64,000 bases of DNA from Ixodes scapularis (lineage: Eukaryota; Arthropoda; Arachnida; Ixodida; Ixodidae): NCBI RefSeq assembly GCF_016920785.2, contig NW_024609857.1:76009570-76073569 (forward strand), in the 5' to 3' direction. The notes beneath the pieces are model-generated. The model saw only the letters and a program-made list of their open reading frames with translations, searched no databases and was not told the DNA's origin. Of this stretch, positions 1 through 10,845 are shown in pieces (positions within the stretch are counted from its first letter, which is position 1; every line of letters starts with the position of its first letter). A program made the translations under genes and the position numbers.

Positions 1-6
1 TATATA

Positions 7-1148
7 CAGTGTAGACCGCATATAACGTATGTCGCGGGAGTCGCGAAAATCCGCACTATAAGCGGTACCGCACTATAACCAAAACATCAATTTTTCAGGC
101 CAAAATACATGCTATTACGTTTGTAAAAGAATTTATTTTATGTTAGATGAAAAATAAAGCTTAGTTTGAGGAAAGTCTTTATTTCACCAGACTAGTACAC
201 TTCTCTCTCAAGTGTGTCACACATTTTGAAAGAAATGAGCGGCTTTTGCCTGGCGGCGTCGCGGGTTGCGGACGGACGTTGCGAGCGTTCAGGATTGCTA
301 ACCCTAATCACTTTTCTCCGGAGATGAAAACGCGTGAAAATTCGCATCCTTCATACGGTACGCGCCAGTAATACCTTGCACTTGAGCACACGCACGAAAT
401 GCGCCAAATAAGAAGTCCGGGCTATGTTCGAGGACACAAATGCTTAGAAATCACCACTGTAGTCGAAGTAAACAAACACGACGACACGGGCGTTTCTGCC
501 GGCTTGAGAGCGCCGCCACGACATCGCCGCTCGAGTAGGTGGATCCTACTCGGGTTATCATAGCGACACACGACGAAAATTCACAGTCAAGGATAGCGCT
601 TTTACGCGGAACGATGAGATGAACGCCGTCTTCGACGACGATCACAACGTTGATCACAACCGACGCCTTGTTCGCGGATAGAAGCAGCCGGCCCGCGACG
701 GGCATGCAACGCGCGCGAACACTTCTCCTGTCGTTGCGGTTGTTGGTTTCCAACGCATTGGAGGGACGCACGCACGTGAACGACACGTGCGTGCGTCCCT
801 CCGTCGCTAGGGCAACTGAGGGCAACTGAAGCCTCTCTCTTCGCTTCTCCCGCTTCTTCGAGCACCCTCCTTGCCCCGCGAGTGCCGCTTGCGCAACGCT
901 TGCGGCTCGCGCCGTCAGCGCCGTTATCTAGTGTCGCACAGGCAAGCGTGCTCGCTGCTCCGGTCGTCGGCGCGGTCGGCGGGCTGTGCCAGAAACCGCA
1001 CTATAACCGGTATTTCCCGTCGCGCGCCTGCGTTTTAAGCGGTATGTAATTACATGGAGTTCTATGGGAGGCGAACCGGTGGTTTAAAAAAACCGCGTTA
1101 TACCCGGTCCTGCACTATAAGCGGTTACGTTGTAAGTGGTCTATACTG
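7..1148. mobile_element. Tigger/pogo-type TIR element (non-autonomous)
   Basis: The ends are inverted repeats: the left end starts CAGTGTAGACC, and the right end, read on the other strand, starts CAGTATAGACC. Both are flanked by TA, the target duplication of the Tc1/mariner/pogo group. Subterminal copies of a motif like CCGCACTATAAGCGG occur at both ends. The interior has no transposase-like frame and is GC-rich around 840-970, so I read it as a non-autonomous element. It lies in an intron of the plus-strand gene or upstream of the part seen here. Confidence 0.75.
760..802. repeat. Perfect 19-bp hairpin inside the TIR element
   Basis: Arms 760-778 and 784-802 are exact reverse complements around the 5-base loop AACGA. 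The arm contains alternating GCACGCACGTG. It sits in the GC-rich core of the element at 7-1148. No function is visible. Confidence 0.85.
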
Positions 1149-1767
1149 TATATAAATGCGTCAAAAACCTGGTATCGTCGACAAAACTTTTATTAGACGG
1201 AGTTTTAGTGGCGCCATCTATCCTAGGTCCACAAAACCGTCAGCTCTCTCTGCTACCGCAAACAGCCGCCAGAAGCCAAAGGGGGGAGGGGGACAGGGCC
1301 GGACGGGTATGGCCGGACCCGGATGAGACTTTCCTCCTTTCACCGTATTGTTTGCGTGGCGCCCGCCAGCACGTGGTCACGCGGTCGCAAGCGGCTGAGT
1401 TCTCGCTGCTCACTGTTGGCTCTAAAGAGAGAAGTTTTCCGGAACCCCAGCCTACCCCATCAACGTCACTGCGCACGTGACCCGGAAGACGACGAACGAG
1501 TTGAGAGGTGGCAAAGAACTGGATCTTTTTCATTTTTTAAAATAAAAACTAGGGTACCCAGGCAAAATTTGTTTTCTGTAGTTCACTTCAGAAGTGTCAG
1601 GCATCAACTTCCACAATAATTTAAGCAAAGCCCTGAAATTGTTGCACAGCTCCTTTAAGCTTTCGGTCGAGCCAGATGGAGTTTCCTCAAAATCGCAAAG
1701 TGTGAGAACCCCAACGTAACCCGATAAACCCGCAGAACTCTGTCTCACGTTTTGTTGTTTCTCGCAG

Positions 1768-1899
1768 CATCATCAAGGCTCTCCTTCCCGCGCTGTTTGA
1801 GAACCTTCTCAACTCAAGCACCGACGCCAAGTTGTGTCGTGAGCTTGTCACGCAGATCCTGAGGGACAGCAAGGACAAGCTCGGTGCCGGCGAACATGA
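1768..1899 (+). CDS. Exon n-2 of the unrecognised plus-strand gene
   Basis: The acceptor TTGTTTCTCGCAG ends at 1767. The donor is GA|GTATGA at 1900. The exon encodes 43 full residues beginning IIKALLPALF and leaves a 2-base overhang that matches the next exon. Confidence 0.65.
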
Positions 1900-4800
1900 G
1901 TATGAACACCCAGAGCACTTGCCACATATACTGTATATTGTCGCGCACAAGTCAGCCTTTTCAGAAATGGGTATCTCAAATTAGAGCATCTCAAAAATAA
2001 GTATCCTGAAAAAAAAAAAAAAATCAATGAAAGAATATGTGTCAAAATTTGGGGCGGAGGGGAAGGTTTAGGCCCGCATTCAGAGTCGACCTATATGCGG
2101 CAATATACGGAATATGCAGTAGCTTTTTGAGTGTGCCTCCTGAGCATGCTTCTTGAGCTTTGCAAACTCACAGACTAAAATGTGTTTACTTAAAGCTTGC
2201 CATTGGTGCACTCCGCCCATTCCACATTAAGCGCCCATTCCCAAATTTGTAAGATCTGAGAAAATATGCACAGTACATTGGTATATAAAATTGATCACCG
2301 GACAAGCGCCCATCATTTTTTTGTGATTATCTCCTAAGTTATAGTGGGCGCTTGCCCAATGTTTTACGGTATATCTACACTACATGTGTTTCATATATCT
2401 AGGTTTTTCATTGAATGTTGGCCTAACTTCCTGCAAAAGTCGTGCCTATCAAAGAGAAAAACAGTTAGTGTGATATTGGTAGGGGGCCATAATCTACGGT
2501 GTAAAAGAGGTGACATGTGGGGGGGGGGGGTGAAGGAGCAAAGTGAGAGCAGGGGTGGGACTGAAAGAAAATGCAAGCTCTACTACTATTCAGTTCGATG
2601 TACAAATGCACATTTTTCAGAACTTCTTTTGTTTAAGGGGGGACACCCCTTAGGAGGGTCAATTTTTGAACCCTTGGCTTAAAATGAATGAAATTGACAG
2701 GCTAGGCTGGTGGTCATGCTAGAGGGTGCTTAACAAACTGTCAGGTAAGTCGGTTAACTGGGAAGGAAATTAGGGCAGCTTTTATCTGCAACATGCCTAC
2801 ATTGTTTAGTTAATCTATCATCAAAAAACTATCACAATATTGAAGATTTTTATTCGCTAGATGTCTAGTAGAATGCCTAGGAGGTGCGGCTATGGAAAGC
2901 TTTTTGTGGAAAGTCATTTTTTTCTATCAATTTTCACTTCTGCAAAATTGGTAAACTTTTTGTTCTTCCATGTCTTCGACAAAATGTCAACATTTTTATA
3001 AAAGACATCCGTAAAGAGACAAAAAAATTCCATAGCCGCACTCCTTGCTAAATTTCAGTCAGGAAAAGTGAAGAACGAGCCTTCCCTGGTATTGCCATTA
3101 TCAAACAATAGATTGACTAAAATGGAATTTATACCAAAAAGTGGAACAGAGGAAAATGTGTTTAAAGTACTCCAAACCCTACCTTTTCTTTAGCCTTGGT
3201 GGGCAGAAAATAATTTATAAAAAATTAACTATGCAGTGTAAACTAGTGACAATTTCTGGGAATACTCTCTAGATGTTATTGAATGTAAATATGTAAATTT
3301 TCAAAATCAACGTTTTTTGCAGAAATTTTTTTTTCTGGGTAGTGTCCCCCTTTAATTGAGCAAACAAGCGCCTTTCTTCTTAACTTTTAAACAGAACATG
3401 CCAAATACTGTAATCCCTTGTTATAACGAAATCACTTTTCTAGAATTATCGCTTTTATCGAAGTTCAATGTGGTCCGGACCGAAATGCATGCATTTTGAA
3501 CTGGATTATTTGAAGTGTATCGGCGGCCGACTGCGCTTATTACTAAGGCTGAGGTGCCGAAACCACACAAGCATACACAGGCGCATGCAGAGTCCTTTGC
3601 ATTCTTTCCCTCTTCTCCACCGAGGCAAACGACAAGCTGGAAAAACGGCAAACAAGAAAACTGAGCAAACTGGTGATGGAAGGCAGAGTGCGCAGAGCGC
3701 TGCTTCCGATGCCGATGCACCGACGCAGCCAGGGAGCAGCGTCCACGTTCTGGAACTACTTACGGCGCCTGCAGCCTACGCTGCCCTACTTTTGTCGGAA
3801 TTGAGTCAAGGAAGCGATAAAGCTGATAAAACCAGGAGAAGATCATCCCTTTGGGAGCCCCTGATGCACGCGCCTGCAGCATACACGTGCGTTGTATGGG
3901 AGAGTGAGAGTATTTACCGAGAGTCGCTTAAATCTGCGAGGTTGAGAAAGTGGCCGTCCCAAGTTCGAAATCGCCAAAGAATTCGACATTCCAGCATTGG
4001 TTGTTCGACACTGTCCACTATTTTGCAGGACAAGCAAGGTATACTGGACGAGGTCGAGAAGTTTCTTATGCAAGAGAAAGCGTGCCCACAACCCAGAGAT
4101 GATTGATCAACAAGAGCTTTGCGCACATTGGATTTTCCCTCGCGAGCATGCTTGCCGAGCCGGCGCACAATTCCCGGAACTGCAAGGATCTGTACAGGAG
4201 TGTGTGTAAACACTGTGGTGAAGCCACTGAGGATAACTTTTATTTGTTCACGCTTGTGGATGCAGACATTCCCATTGTTGCTCCTGCCACGGGTGCTGTG
4301 CTGTGATCGTAGACCTTGCCTGCGGCCTGAGTAAACACAAAGTGACGTCAAAGAGGCACCTCAGGAAACGCCGATGACTGTGGAGATGCGAAGCATCCTA
4401 CGGCTGCTTTGAAACAAAGCACAGTGCAGCGGCAGTGACAGTGTTTTTGCGATGTCTGGAGCAGTTGGAGGAATAACACTATATCATTTTCGTGCCAGAG
4501 CCAGCAAAATAAAAAGAAAAAAGTGAAATTTGATGTTGATTCCATGCATTCCACAGGGTGAATGAATGAAAGTGGCGGCCCTCCCTGCACCGCTGGGAGC
4601 AGCCAGGAGCTGGCGCGCATGCGCTCGTGCCCCTCCCTCTGCGCCGTGGGCCGATTGGCTGACTCGGAAGGGGGCGTTACGGCGACGAGATCATAAACTG
4701 GCCAAATTCTCCCAATATACGGCTCTGCCCTGCCCCATGAAACACGAGAGCGTAGGAGTCGTCTTCAAATGCAGAGTCATACTCAAACAGATCTGCCGGC

Positions 4801-7800
4801 AGTTTAATACTCATTCTCCTCTAAACTCCTGCCCAAAAAAACATGAGAGCGTACAACAGGGTTCTCCTCATGGTGGGCGGCAGTGGCTTTGCCGCCCATT
4901 GCTCCGACTGACCGCCCATTGCTCTCACTGACCACCCACCGCTCGATTATGTCACAGGATGACGATGTGATTTTGCTTGCGCACATGGCTGCAGACCGTC
5001 GTAAGGCCTGCACACTGCCACATTATCGCGTGTTATCGCATCACCGACTGCCGCCACTCTTTCAAACAAGGAGAGCAGAGCCCTCCACCATCCGCCGGCA
5101 ACGCCTGGCAGGAGGGCGGCGGCTGAGCGCGCGCTCTCATGAAGCGGCCGCAACACCCCCCCCCCCCCCCTCCCTCCCTCCGGCAGTGAGAGCGGTGGCT
5201 GAGCGCACACTCTCGTAAAGTGGCTGTCAATAGCTATCTAGGAGCTGTTTTGCTGAGCCAATGGAAGAATGGGCATTTCTTTCGCATGCTCTTGCGGTTA
5301 CAGACGCCGCTGGCTCTGCTCCATGGGATAGTTAATGCTTTCGCATTAATAAGAGACCAGCACTCACAGAACACATCTGAACTAACAGGATTCACGGAAT
5401 CACTTTCACTGAAGTGTTTATTACACACGTGAGAGGTTCTCGAATTTTGCTCTTTTATTTTCAATTTGATGAGACATTCCTTTTTCAGTTTTATTTTGTC
5501 TGAATCATAATAAAAATTACACCCTATTTGCCGTGGTGGATTGTAGTGGGGTAAAGCGCTTGATATTCTATTTTCATTGTCCAGCTTTTTGTACTGGGGT
5601 AGAGAGCAGCACACCTCCATCCCAGCACTTTGACACCTCAGCGTCAAAAGTGCTTGTTAGCGTGACTACGCATGCCACGGTTTCAAGCTTTGGCAAAATT
5701 TCCCATTACAAATATCACTTCACCAAATAAACGCAACACGTGAAACAGGCTTTGCACGCATTACCCAAGCAGCACATGAAGCTAGCTGACGAGGCGAGAA
5801 ATCCAAGATCTTTGCAGTCCATCCTACCTGCTACGTCATAAATGATGATGATAGCTAGAGAAGCGCCCCCTGTAGTTCTGCATGCCGCCAACAAGACACA
5901 AATAAGGAGGTCGAATCGAGGAGAGTCCCTTTTCAATGAGAGCGTTTGCCACCGCCGCCTCTGAAAACAAGGGGACGACAAAAAGAGACTGGCCATCTTA
6001 CCTAAAAATAGAGGTCAGGGTTCAAACTATTCATACGGAAAGTGTCTACAACAGTCGCGCAGGCATATTCCATTCAGCAAGCCAGCCAGTCGTGGGCAGA
6101 CTGTCTTGACCAGGGACGTCGGAGCAATGTTACGTCGTGCCTTGCTAGGCCTAGCGTTCCTAGTTGGCCCTTGGCAGAAGCCTGGTCGGTATTATTGTTG
6201 CTGCTATAGCTTTTTTCGGGTATTCGTGGTTTCAGTGTTCGTCTTCGCGGCATGCAGTTTCGAGTATTTATTTGTTTTTTCTTGCTGCTTGAATTCGGGA
6301 CGGGTGCAGAGAACATGTATAAAAATAAATGCCCGTCGGTCGCCGCAACGACATAAGCGAGCAATGTTGGCTACATGGGTTCGATCGTAAAAAGTGTGGG
6401 AGACAGCTCTGTAGCTGTCGTAGGGTTCCACCGTAACATACGCAAAACTTACGGCAATTTCACTTTGTGAATACGGATTTGTTCTTAGGTTTTGTCGTAT
6501 GTACCTTTTCTGCCATAAGATTGTTTCATGAATCTGGACTCCGTTACCTGAAGCTTTATTTAAAATCGCAGGGAGCACTTTCCCGTCTTCCAAAATAAAT
6601 GAATATTGAGAAACAGTCTGTGACAGAGCAAAATGACATTGCCTGAGGTTCCTGACACCATGCTTAAACCTCGGGGCACCGCATTTTTTAATCATGACGA
6701 TCGCTAACTGCGCCCGCCCTGCACCAAACACCAAAGTGGCGGTGTCCATGAGAACATTTGAGGTGGAGTGTTGATACTTTAACCATGGGTTCTCCAACTC
6801 AGTTCCTAGGAATCCAAAGGTTTCTCTGAGTTCCCTCATGGGTTTTCCGAGCGCTTGAGGTTTCTTGACCCTCCCTGCCTCCGAGTTATGAGTGGTTTTC
6901 AGTTTGAGCAGCAAATCTTAGCCACTCGTTGATGCATAACTTTCAGCCGAACCCTCTCATCTACATTATTGTTTACAAAATCTGTAGGCTTTCTCACTGC
7001 TTCAATAAATTAACACCTGGTTTGGGAGAGGGTATTTTCAGTAGAGACGGGGGCTCGTCGAGATATAAAGGATTGAGTACCCTTGCTGTAAGTGTAGCAT
7101 ATTTTGTGGTTCTAGTAGCCTGCCATCTACAAGGCAGTCTCGTGGGTGTTCCTTTCCTCAAGGTCCCTGGTGGAGGCGCTGTCGTCGTTTGTGGGACGCA
7201 ACCTGGCGTGGAGTACGAGCGGCGTGTTCCGCCTGCTGCACGACGTGGCCACCCTGCATCCGCGGCTGGTGGCCGATGCCATGTCCAAGGTCACCGTCGC
7301 CGCGCAGGACGTGGAGCGCAAAAGAGGAGGCGGCAGCGATGCAGCCATACGGTAAGTGCACGACAAGAGGAGAAATCCACATGTTCGTATAAAAATTTTC
7401 ACTATGGTCATCGACGGGATGAGAAATAGTGGAGAGAAGTTTCAAAATAAACTCTAGCGCTCCGAGGCAAGGACAGAAGCAAAATTGGACGCCACTGTGT
7501 GCTACCACGGTGGCCTGCAACCTTTTGGCATGGTCTTCTTCGAGCGCTACCATGTCTTTTCAAATTCAACGTCAATTTGCGCAACAATTGCCACTAAGGG
7601 GTTTCACCAGGTCCCTGTTGTTTCGTCGAAACACGTTTCATGAACAACTTTGCGTGGACACACATTACATCAAAACTATGTTTCGTGGAAACTCGTTTTG
7701 TGGACACGTGCTCCTGCGACATTTTTTAGACAGCATATTTTTTTGCTAAGCTGCTAAAAGCTGCCATGTAATTCACTGAGGCATGCTGCGCAGGCAGCAG

Positions 7801-8747
7801 GGTTGTTCAACGAAACGTTGCAAGGTTGTCTATGAAAGGAACGCAAGAAGCCCTTTGATGGAACAAACTGTCGATAAACGTTGCATGTCGACGAAATGTC
7901 GTTCGATGAACCGATTGCCGCTACAGGTGCTGTAGGCGGGCCATCCAAAAGAGACGCCTTGCCGTTTTCATCTTGTCAGTGACTAGTTTGATCATGCCGA
8001 CAAAAACGGGTGCGACATTGAAAGTGTCGAGCTACTGCAAGTAGTGTAAAGTGTGTGGGTTGCACATGTTTTCTGTGCGTGTTGGGCAGTAGGGCCGACG
8101 TGTGCGGGCCTTACGCAATCACACTTTTCGTATGTATAATAATTTAACACATTCTGTGTCCCTCAACTCGTGCTCGAGCTTGCAGGACAATGCTGTTCTA
8201 GGGCTTGGTCCAGTGCTTTAGCGAGAAAGTCGGCGAGATCACTGACCACCGCGGTTGGACAGCACCACGCTCGACCTTGGTACAAAGGCCCTTCATGTTT
8301 CAAAAGTAGCACAAGGTGTGTCGATGCACGAGGCACGTGCAATGTGCAGCCCTTGGGAAGATCATGGCAGCACAGCACAGCACTGAGCTAGATTTCAGAC
8401 GCCATGTTCTTCCCAGAAGCGGCGCACGGCACGTGTCTCGAGCATTTTTGCAACGGTGAATGACGCCACTTTTCCCAGGATAGAGGCCATCATAGCGCGA
8501 CACTGGCCAGTTGCGGCACACATTTTCGCCGATCGAGTGTCCAACTTGGAGCCCCTGTGAAAACACTTTGCTTTTGATAGCTCTATATGAAGTTTTATTT
8601 ATTCAAATTCAACTCAGACTTCACACCTCTGTTTCTCAGACTGAAATGGGTTTAATATTGAACATCCTATGCTTGCATTTCAGAAAAAACCTGTCGGACC
8701 TGCTGAGTCATATTGAGAAGTGCAGATCGACGATTGGCAAGATGTGA
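1768..8747 (+). CDS. 3' end of an unrecognised multi-exon gene (last 127 codons)
   Basis: Three plus-strand exons join in frame: 1768-1899, 7163-7351 and 8684-8747. Junctions use GA|GTATGA, CTCAAG|G, CG|GTAAGT and TTTCAG|A. Phases 2/1 and 2/1 match and give codons for Glu and Arg at the joins. The protein tail is helical, rich in Leu and Ala at the start (for example KALLPALFENLL), with a basic Gly-rich patch RKRGGGSD and the C-terminus EKCRSTIGKM. It looks like the end of a HEAT/ARM-like or scaffold protein, but I do not recognise the family and give no name. The gene must begin left of the window, since the first exon opens with one base of a split codon. It is convergent with MRPS31. Confidence 0.7.
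2205..2385. repeat. Dispersed repeat, copy 1 (partner at 14213-14382)
   Basis: Shared text includes GCGCCCATT/GTGCCCACC motifs, TGTGATTATCTC/CATGATTATCTC and a TTTTAC(G/T)GTA end. The copy at 14213 begins TACCGTAAAG, so the family probably has short TACCGTAAA terminal inverted repeats. Confidence 0.5.
3408..4310 (+). pseudogene. Degenerate Tigger/pogo transposase relic
   Basis: The left end CTGTAATCCC followed by TTATAACGAAATC resembles pogo/Tigger terminal repeats, and a second copy of that end lies at 18257. Between 3940 and 4075 two plus-strand frames together carry CENP-B-type helix-turn-helix signatures: EIAKEFDIPA in one frame and STLSTILQDKQGILDEVE in another, so a frameshift separates them. 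Downstream, VDADIPIVAPAT near 4260 resembles the C-terminal part of Tigger transposases, suggesting an internal deletion of the catalytic core. The intervening 3590-3900 text is not recognisable. It is a dead copy within the intron of the plus-strand gene. Family membership is inferred from motif memory, not a search. Confidence 0.55.
4868..4975. repeat. Dispersed repeat, copy 1 (partner at 10748-10845)
   Basis: Both copies carry GGCAGTGGCTTTGCCGCCCA, then CTGACCGCCCA and CTCGATTATG, and continue with a related GATGAC.ATG block. This is a dispersed family of unknown class, about 100 bp in each copy. Confidence 0.6.
5640..5880. repeat. Dispersed repeat, copy 1 (partner at 41410-41668)
   Basis: The copies share AAATATCACTTCACCAAATA, GTGAAACAGGCTTTGC, GATGATGATAGCT and GAGAAGCGCCC in the same order and strand. 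The relationship extends over about 190-250 bp. No coding potential or terminal repeats are visible. Confidence 0.65.
6204..6914 (-). other. Long open frame of unknown nature (236 codons)
   Basis: An uninterrupted minus-strand frame from 6914 to 6204 begins MLLKLKTTHNSEAG and ends in a Lys/Thr-rich tail. I recognise no domain, signal peptide or membrane segment. It lies in an intron of the plus-strand gene among repeats. Its length is unusual for this composition, but no splice sites, Kozak context or family support it. It may be a transposon remnant or chance. Confidence 0.2.
7163..7351 (+). CDS. Exon n-1 of the unrecognised plus-strand gene
   Basis: The acceptor is TTCCTTTCCTCAAG and the donor CG|GTAAGT. 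The exon encodes 62 full residues from SLVEALSSFVGRNLAWS to RKRGGGSDAAI and is GC-rich (CpG-containing) compared with the flanking intron. Both phases fit the neighbouring exons. Confidence 0.7.
7352..8683 (+). other. Last intron of the plus-strand gene
   Basis: From about 7590 to 7930 short motifs such as GTTTCGTCGAAAC, GTTTCATGAAC and TCGTTCGATGAA recur in both orientations, suggesting an old foldback element without clear ends. I see nothing else recognisable. Confidence 0.4.
8684..8747 (+). CDS. Terminal coding exon of the unrecognised plus-strand gene
   Basis: The acceptor TTGCATTTCAG is followed by codons for KNLSDLLSHIEKCRSTIGKM and a TGA stop at 8745-8747. The first base completes an Arg codon with the preceding exon. 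Confidence 0.7.
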
Positions 8748-9091
8748 TATCATCCAGTGTAAAGCTGGGGGTGGGGGAGGGGAGGGGGAGGAACTAGAAT
8801 GCATGCATTGTGTACATATACCTGTCAGATTGTCGACAGTTGTGCCAAGTTTGTATGTCATTAGTACATGTACATGACCATACTGAAGAGTTGTACATAC
8901 AAGTCCTGCAATGCATTGGATTTCTTACTGCCATTTTACAGTAATGAACAAGTCTTTACTTATGTGAGTTATATTTGAATTGTGTTCAAAGACCGCTGTG
9001 GTTACTGTTCTAGTTTGCCTGCAGCAGTGATCACAGTTTTCTTTACAAGGGTGTTTTGCTAAGCCGAAACATGTCAAATGTCGATTAACTA

Positions 9092-9278
9092 CAGTCTAAG
9101 CTCGTTGTAAGAGACCTTGATTTTGACCAAGATTTTGGTCTGTTGTAAAGGAATATGTTGTATGCAGATATGAAGTTAAGTCAATGGTATGTGGAGGAAA
9201 ACCACCCAAACTTCACAAATCGGTATGTTATATCCAAATGTCTGTTGTAACCAGGTCTGTTGTAATGAGCTTAGACTG
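9092..9278. mobile_element. 187-bp pogo/Tigger-like MITE in the 3' UTR
   Basis: The termini are inverted repeats: the left end starts CAGTCTAAGCTCGTTGTAA, and the right end on the opposite strand starts CAGTCTAAGCTCATTACAA. TA flanks both ends at 9090-9091 and 9279-9280. The element lies between the stop codon at 8747 and the first AATAAA at 9316, so it is probably transcribed as 3' UTR. Confidence 0.8.
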
Positions 9279-9315
9279 TATCCTTTTTCAACATCATTAA
9301 TTGATACTTCGACTG

Positions 9316-9321
9316 AATAAA
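9316..9321 (+). terminator. Polyadenylation signal AATAAA
   Basis: This is the first canonical AATAAA after the plus-strand stop at 8747, about 570 bp downstream. It would place the MITE at 9092-9278 inside the transcript. Confidence 0.4.
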
Positions 9322-9662
9322 GGCTTTACCTGACAAAGGCACGAATGAATCTTGTGAGCTGCAATTGTTGGGACTACATAACCGAAAGAAGGCAAGGAAA
9401 TAAAAGATTTGATTTGAAAACATCTTTACTAGGACGTTCAGGGCCTACTCTTGCCCTATGATGTCTGTATAGTTCCTTAAGGGTCAAATAAATTAACCTC
9501 GGCGCCGTCCCCTTGAGTCACGAGCCTTTGGAGGGCATCCCAGATGAGCTTGCAGTATGCTGGGTTATTTTCCTAAAAAGTTATCAAGGTATTGCAAGTG
9601 GTGGGCCAGTGGTCTTCTGGTAACGAGGCTGGGTGGTGTTCCCGGCTGTCGGTACACCGAGC

Positions 9663-9862
9663 GCAAGTTTGTCTGCTTCTTTTGCAGGGGTTCTGGCGAT
9701 GTCCGAACGTTGAGCTCTGATTGGTTCTGATTGAAGGATAGTGGGCAGACCTCAAGGCAGCTTGCTTTGAGGTCTACTCACTATCCTTCAGTCAGAGCCA
9801 ATCAAAGCTCGGCCTCATTCTGATGTTGCTGCAACTCCTGCACAAGAAACACACGACTTGCT
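9663..9862. repeat. Foldback element with about 95-bp arms
   Basis: Arms near 9663-9755 and 9766-9862 are inverted repeats around the loop GGCAGCTTGC. The matching inner core includes GAAGGATAGTG and AGACCTCAA on the left, with their reverse complements on the right. The outer arms match less well. Confidence 0.75.
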
Positions 9863-10747
9863 CTCCGCATAAATAAGCTACGCTTTAATTTAAAGTAACA
9901 ATACTTGAGCCTTCAGAGGGATTGAGATTAACAGCTGTACCCCTCATAACAAGTGGTAGCTTGCACCACCTAGCCTAAAAACTAGAAAGGAATATGATTT
10001 CTGCCCTTGCCTTCCTAAGTCAATTTCCTTCCCCTTCCCAACGTCGTACATAAAGCTAGGAAAATCGCATTTTCAAACGGTTGCCAATCGCAGCTTACTA
10101 GTGCAGCTTATTAGTGGCTCTAGTTGCGGCAGTCTCAGACCAGGTGGTGGACGATGGTCGCGGGTCTGCAGAGGCTTGCATTAAGTTTGTCTCGGAAGAT
10201 GACTTCTCTCTTGACCGGCAACTGTGCCGCATGCGTCCGGAAGAGTCCGAGGTAGACTCGCTTCCTTCCGTTATATACTCAGGAGGTACTATAGTCGTCG
10301 CCGACAGAGTAGGAATAGCAAGAGGCCCTTGCCTCTAGTGCACGCTCCTATTTTTAACGACGCTTCAGCATCTCGCAAGCACCAACCATGCATGCACGGC
10401 CAAGGCGTGTTGGGCGTCCAAAGGAGACACCCCGTTGTTCTCATTCTGTCGGCGATCGCGGTGGGGCCTCAACCTTTTCCGGGTCAAAACCTTCTCTGTA
10501 GGGCATTCGTGTTGACTGGCGGCACCGGTGTTCCCCGTAGGGTCTTGTGTGTGGACCGGTGAGCCCCGTCGTTTCTCATCCCTTCTTGTCCGGTGTATAT
10601 CTGGAATTTGACTCCTGTGTGGGACAAAATCCTGGCTAAATGTCTTATGGGGCTTGACTTTGCTGTTTTGGGAATATAGCGGGATCTGGGTTCTTGGTAT
10701 GCTTTTGCTACTGTATGTGGACATATAGATTTCTTACACATAATGCA

Positions 10748-10845
10748 GGGCTCCCCCACGATGGGTGGCAGTGGCTTTGCCGCCCACTGCTCCAACTGAC
10801 CGCCCACAGCTCGATTATGCCATAGGATGACAATGCGATTCAGTG
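10748..10845. repeat. Dispersed repeat, copy 2 (partner at 4868-4975)
   Basis: It contains the same GGCAGTGGCTTTGCCGCCCA block and CTCGATTATG motif as the 4868 copy, in the same orientation. Confidence 0.6.

Larger units (their letters stand above)
1900..7162 (+). other. Intron of the plus-strand gene, filled with repeats
   Basis: The intron holds a repeat copy at about 2205-2385 ending in TTTTACGGTA, a Tigger relic (3408-4310), two dispersed repeats (4868-4975 and 5640-5880), and an open minus-strand frame of 236 codons at 6204-6914. AT-rich stretches at 2690-3400 show nothing recognisable. Confidence 0.6.

Noticed and set aside
3468..4106. A 212-codon plus-strand ORF as an intact gene
   Set aside because: It covers a decayed Tigger relic whose DNA-binding motifs are spread over different frames.
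4570..5220. Overlapping GC-rich ORFs as an exon cluster
   Set aside because: The frames conflict on both strands, and part of the region is a dispersed repeat also found at 10.75 kb.
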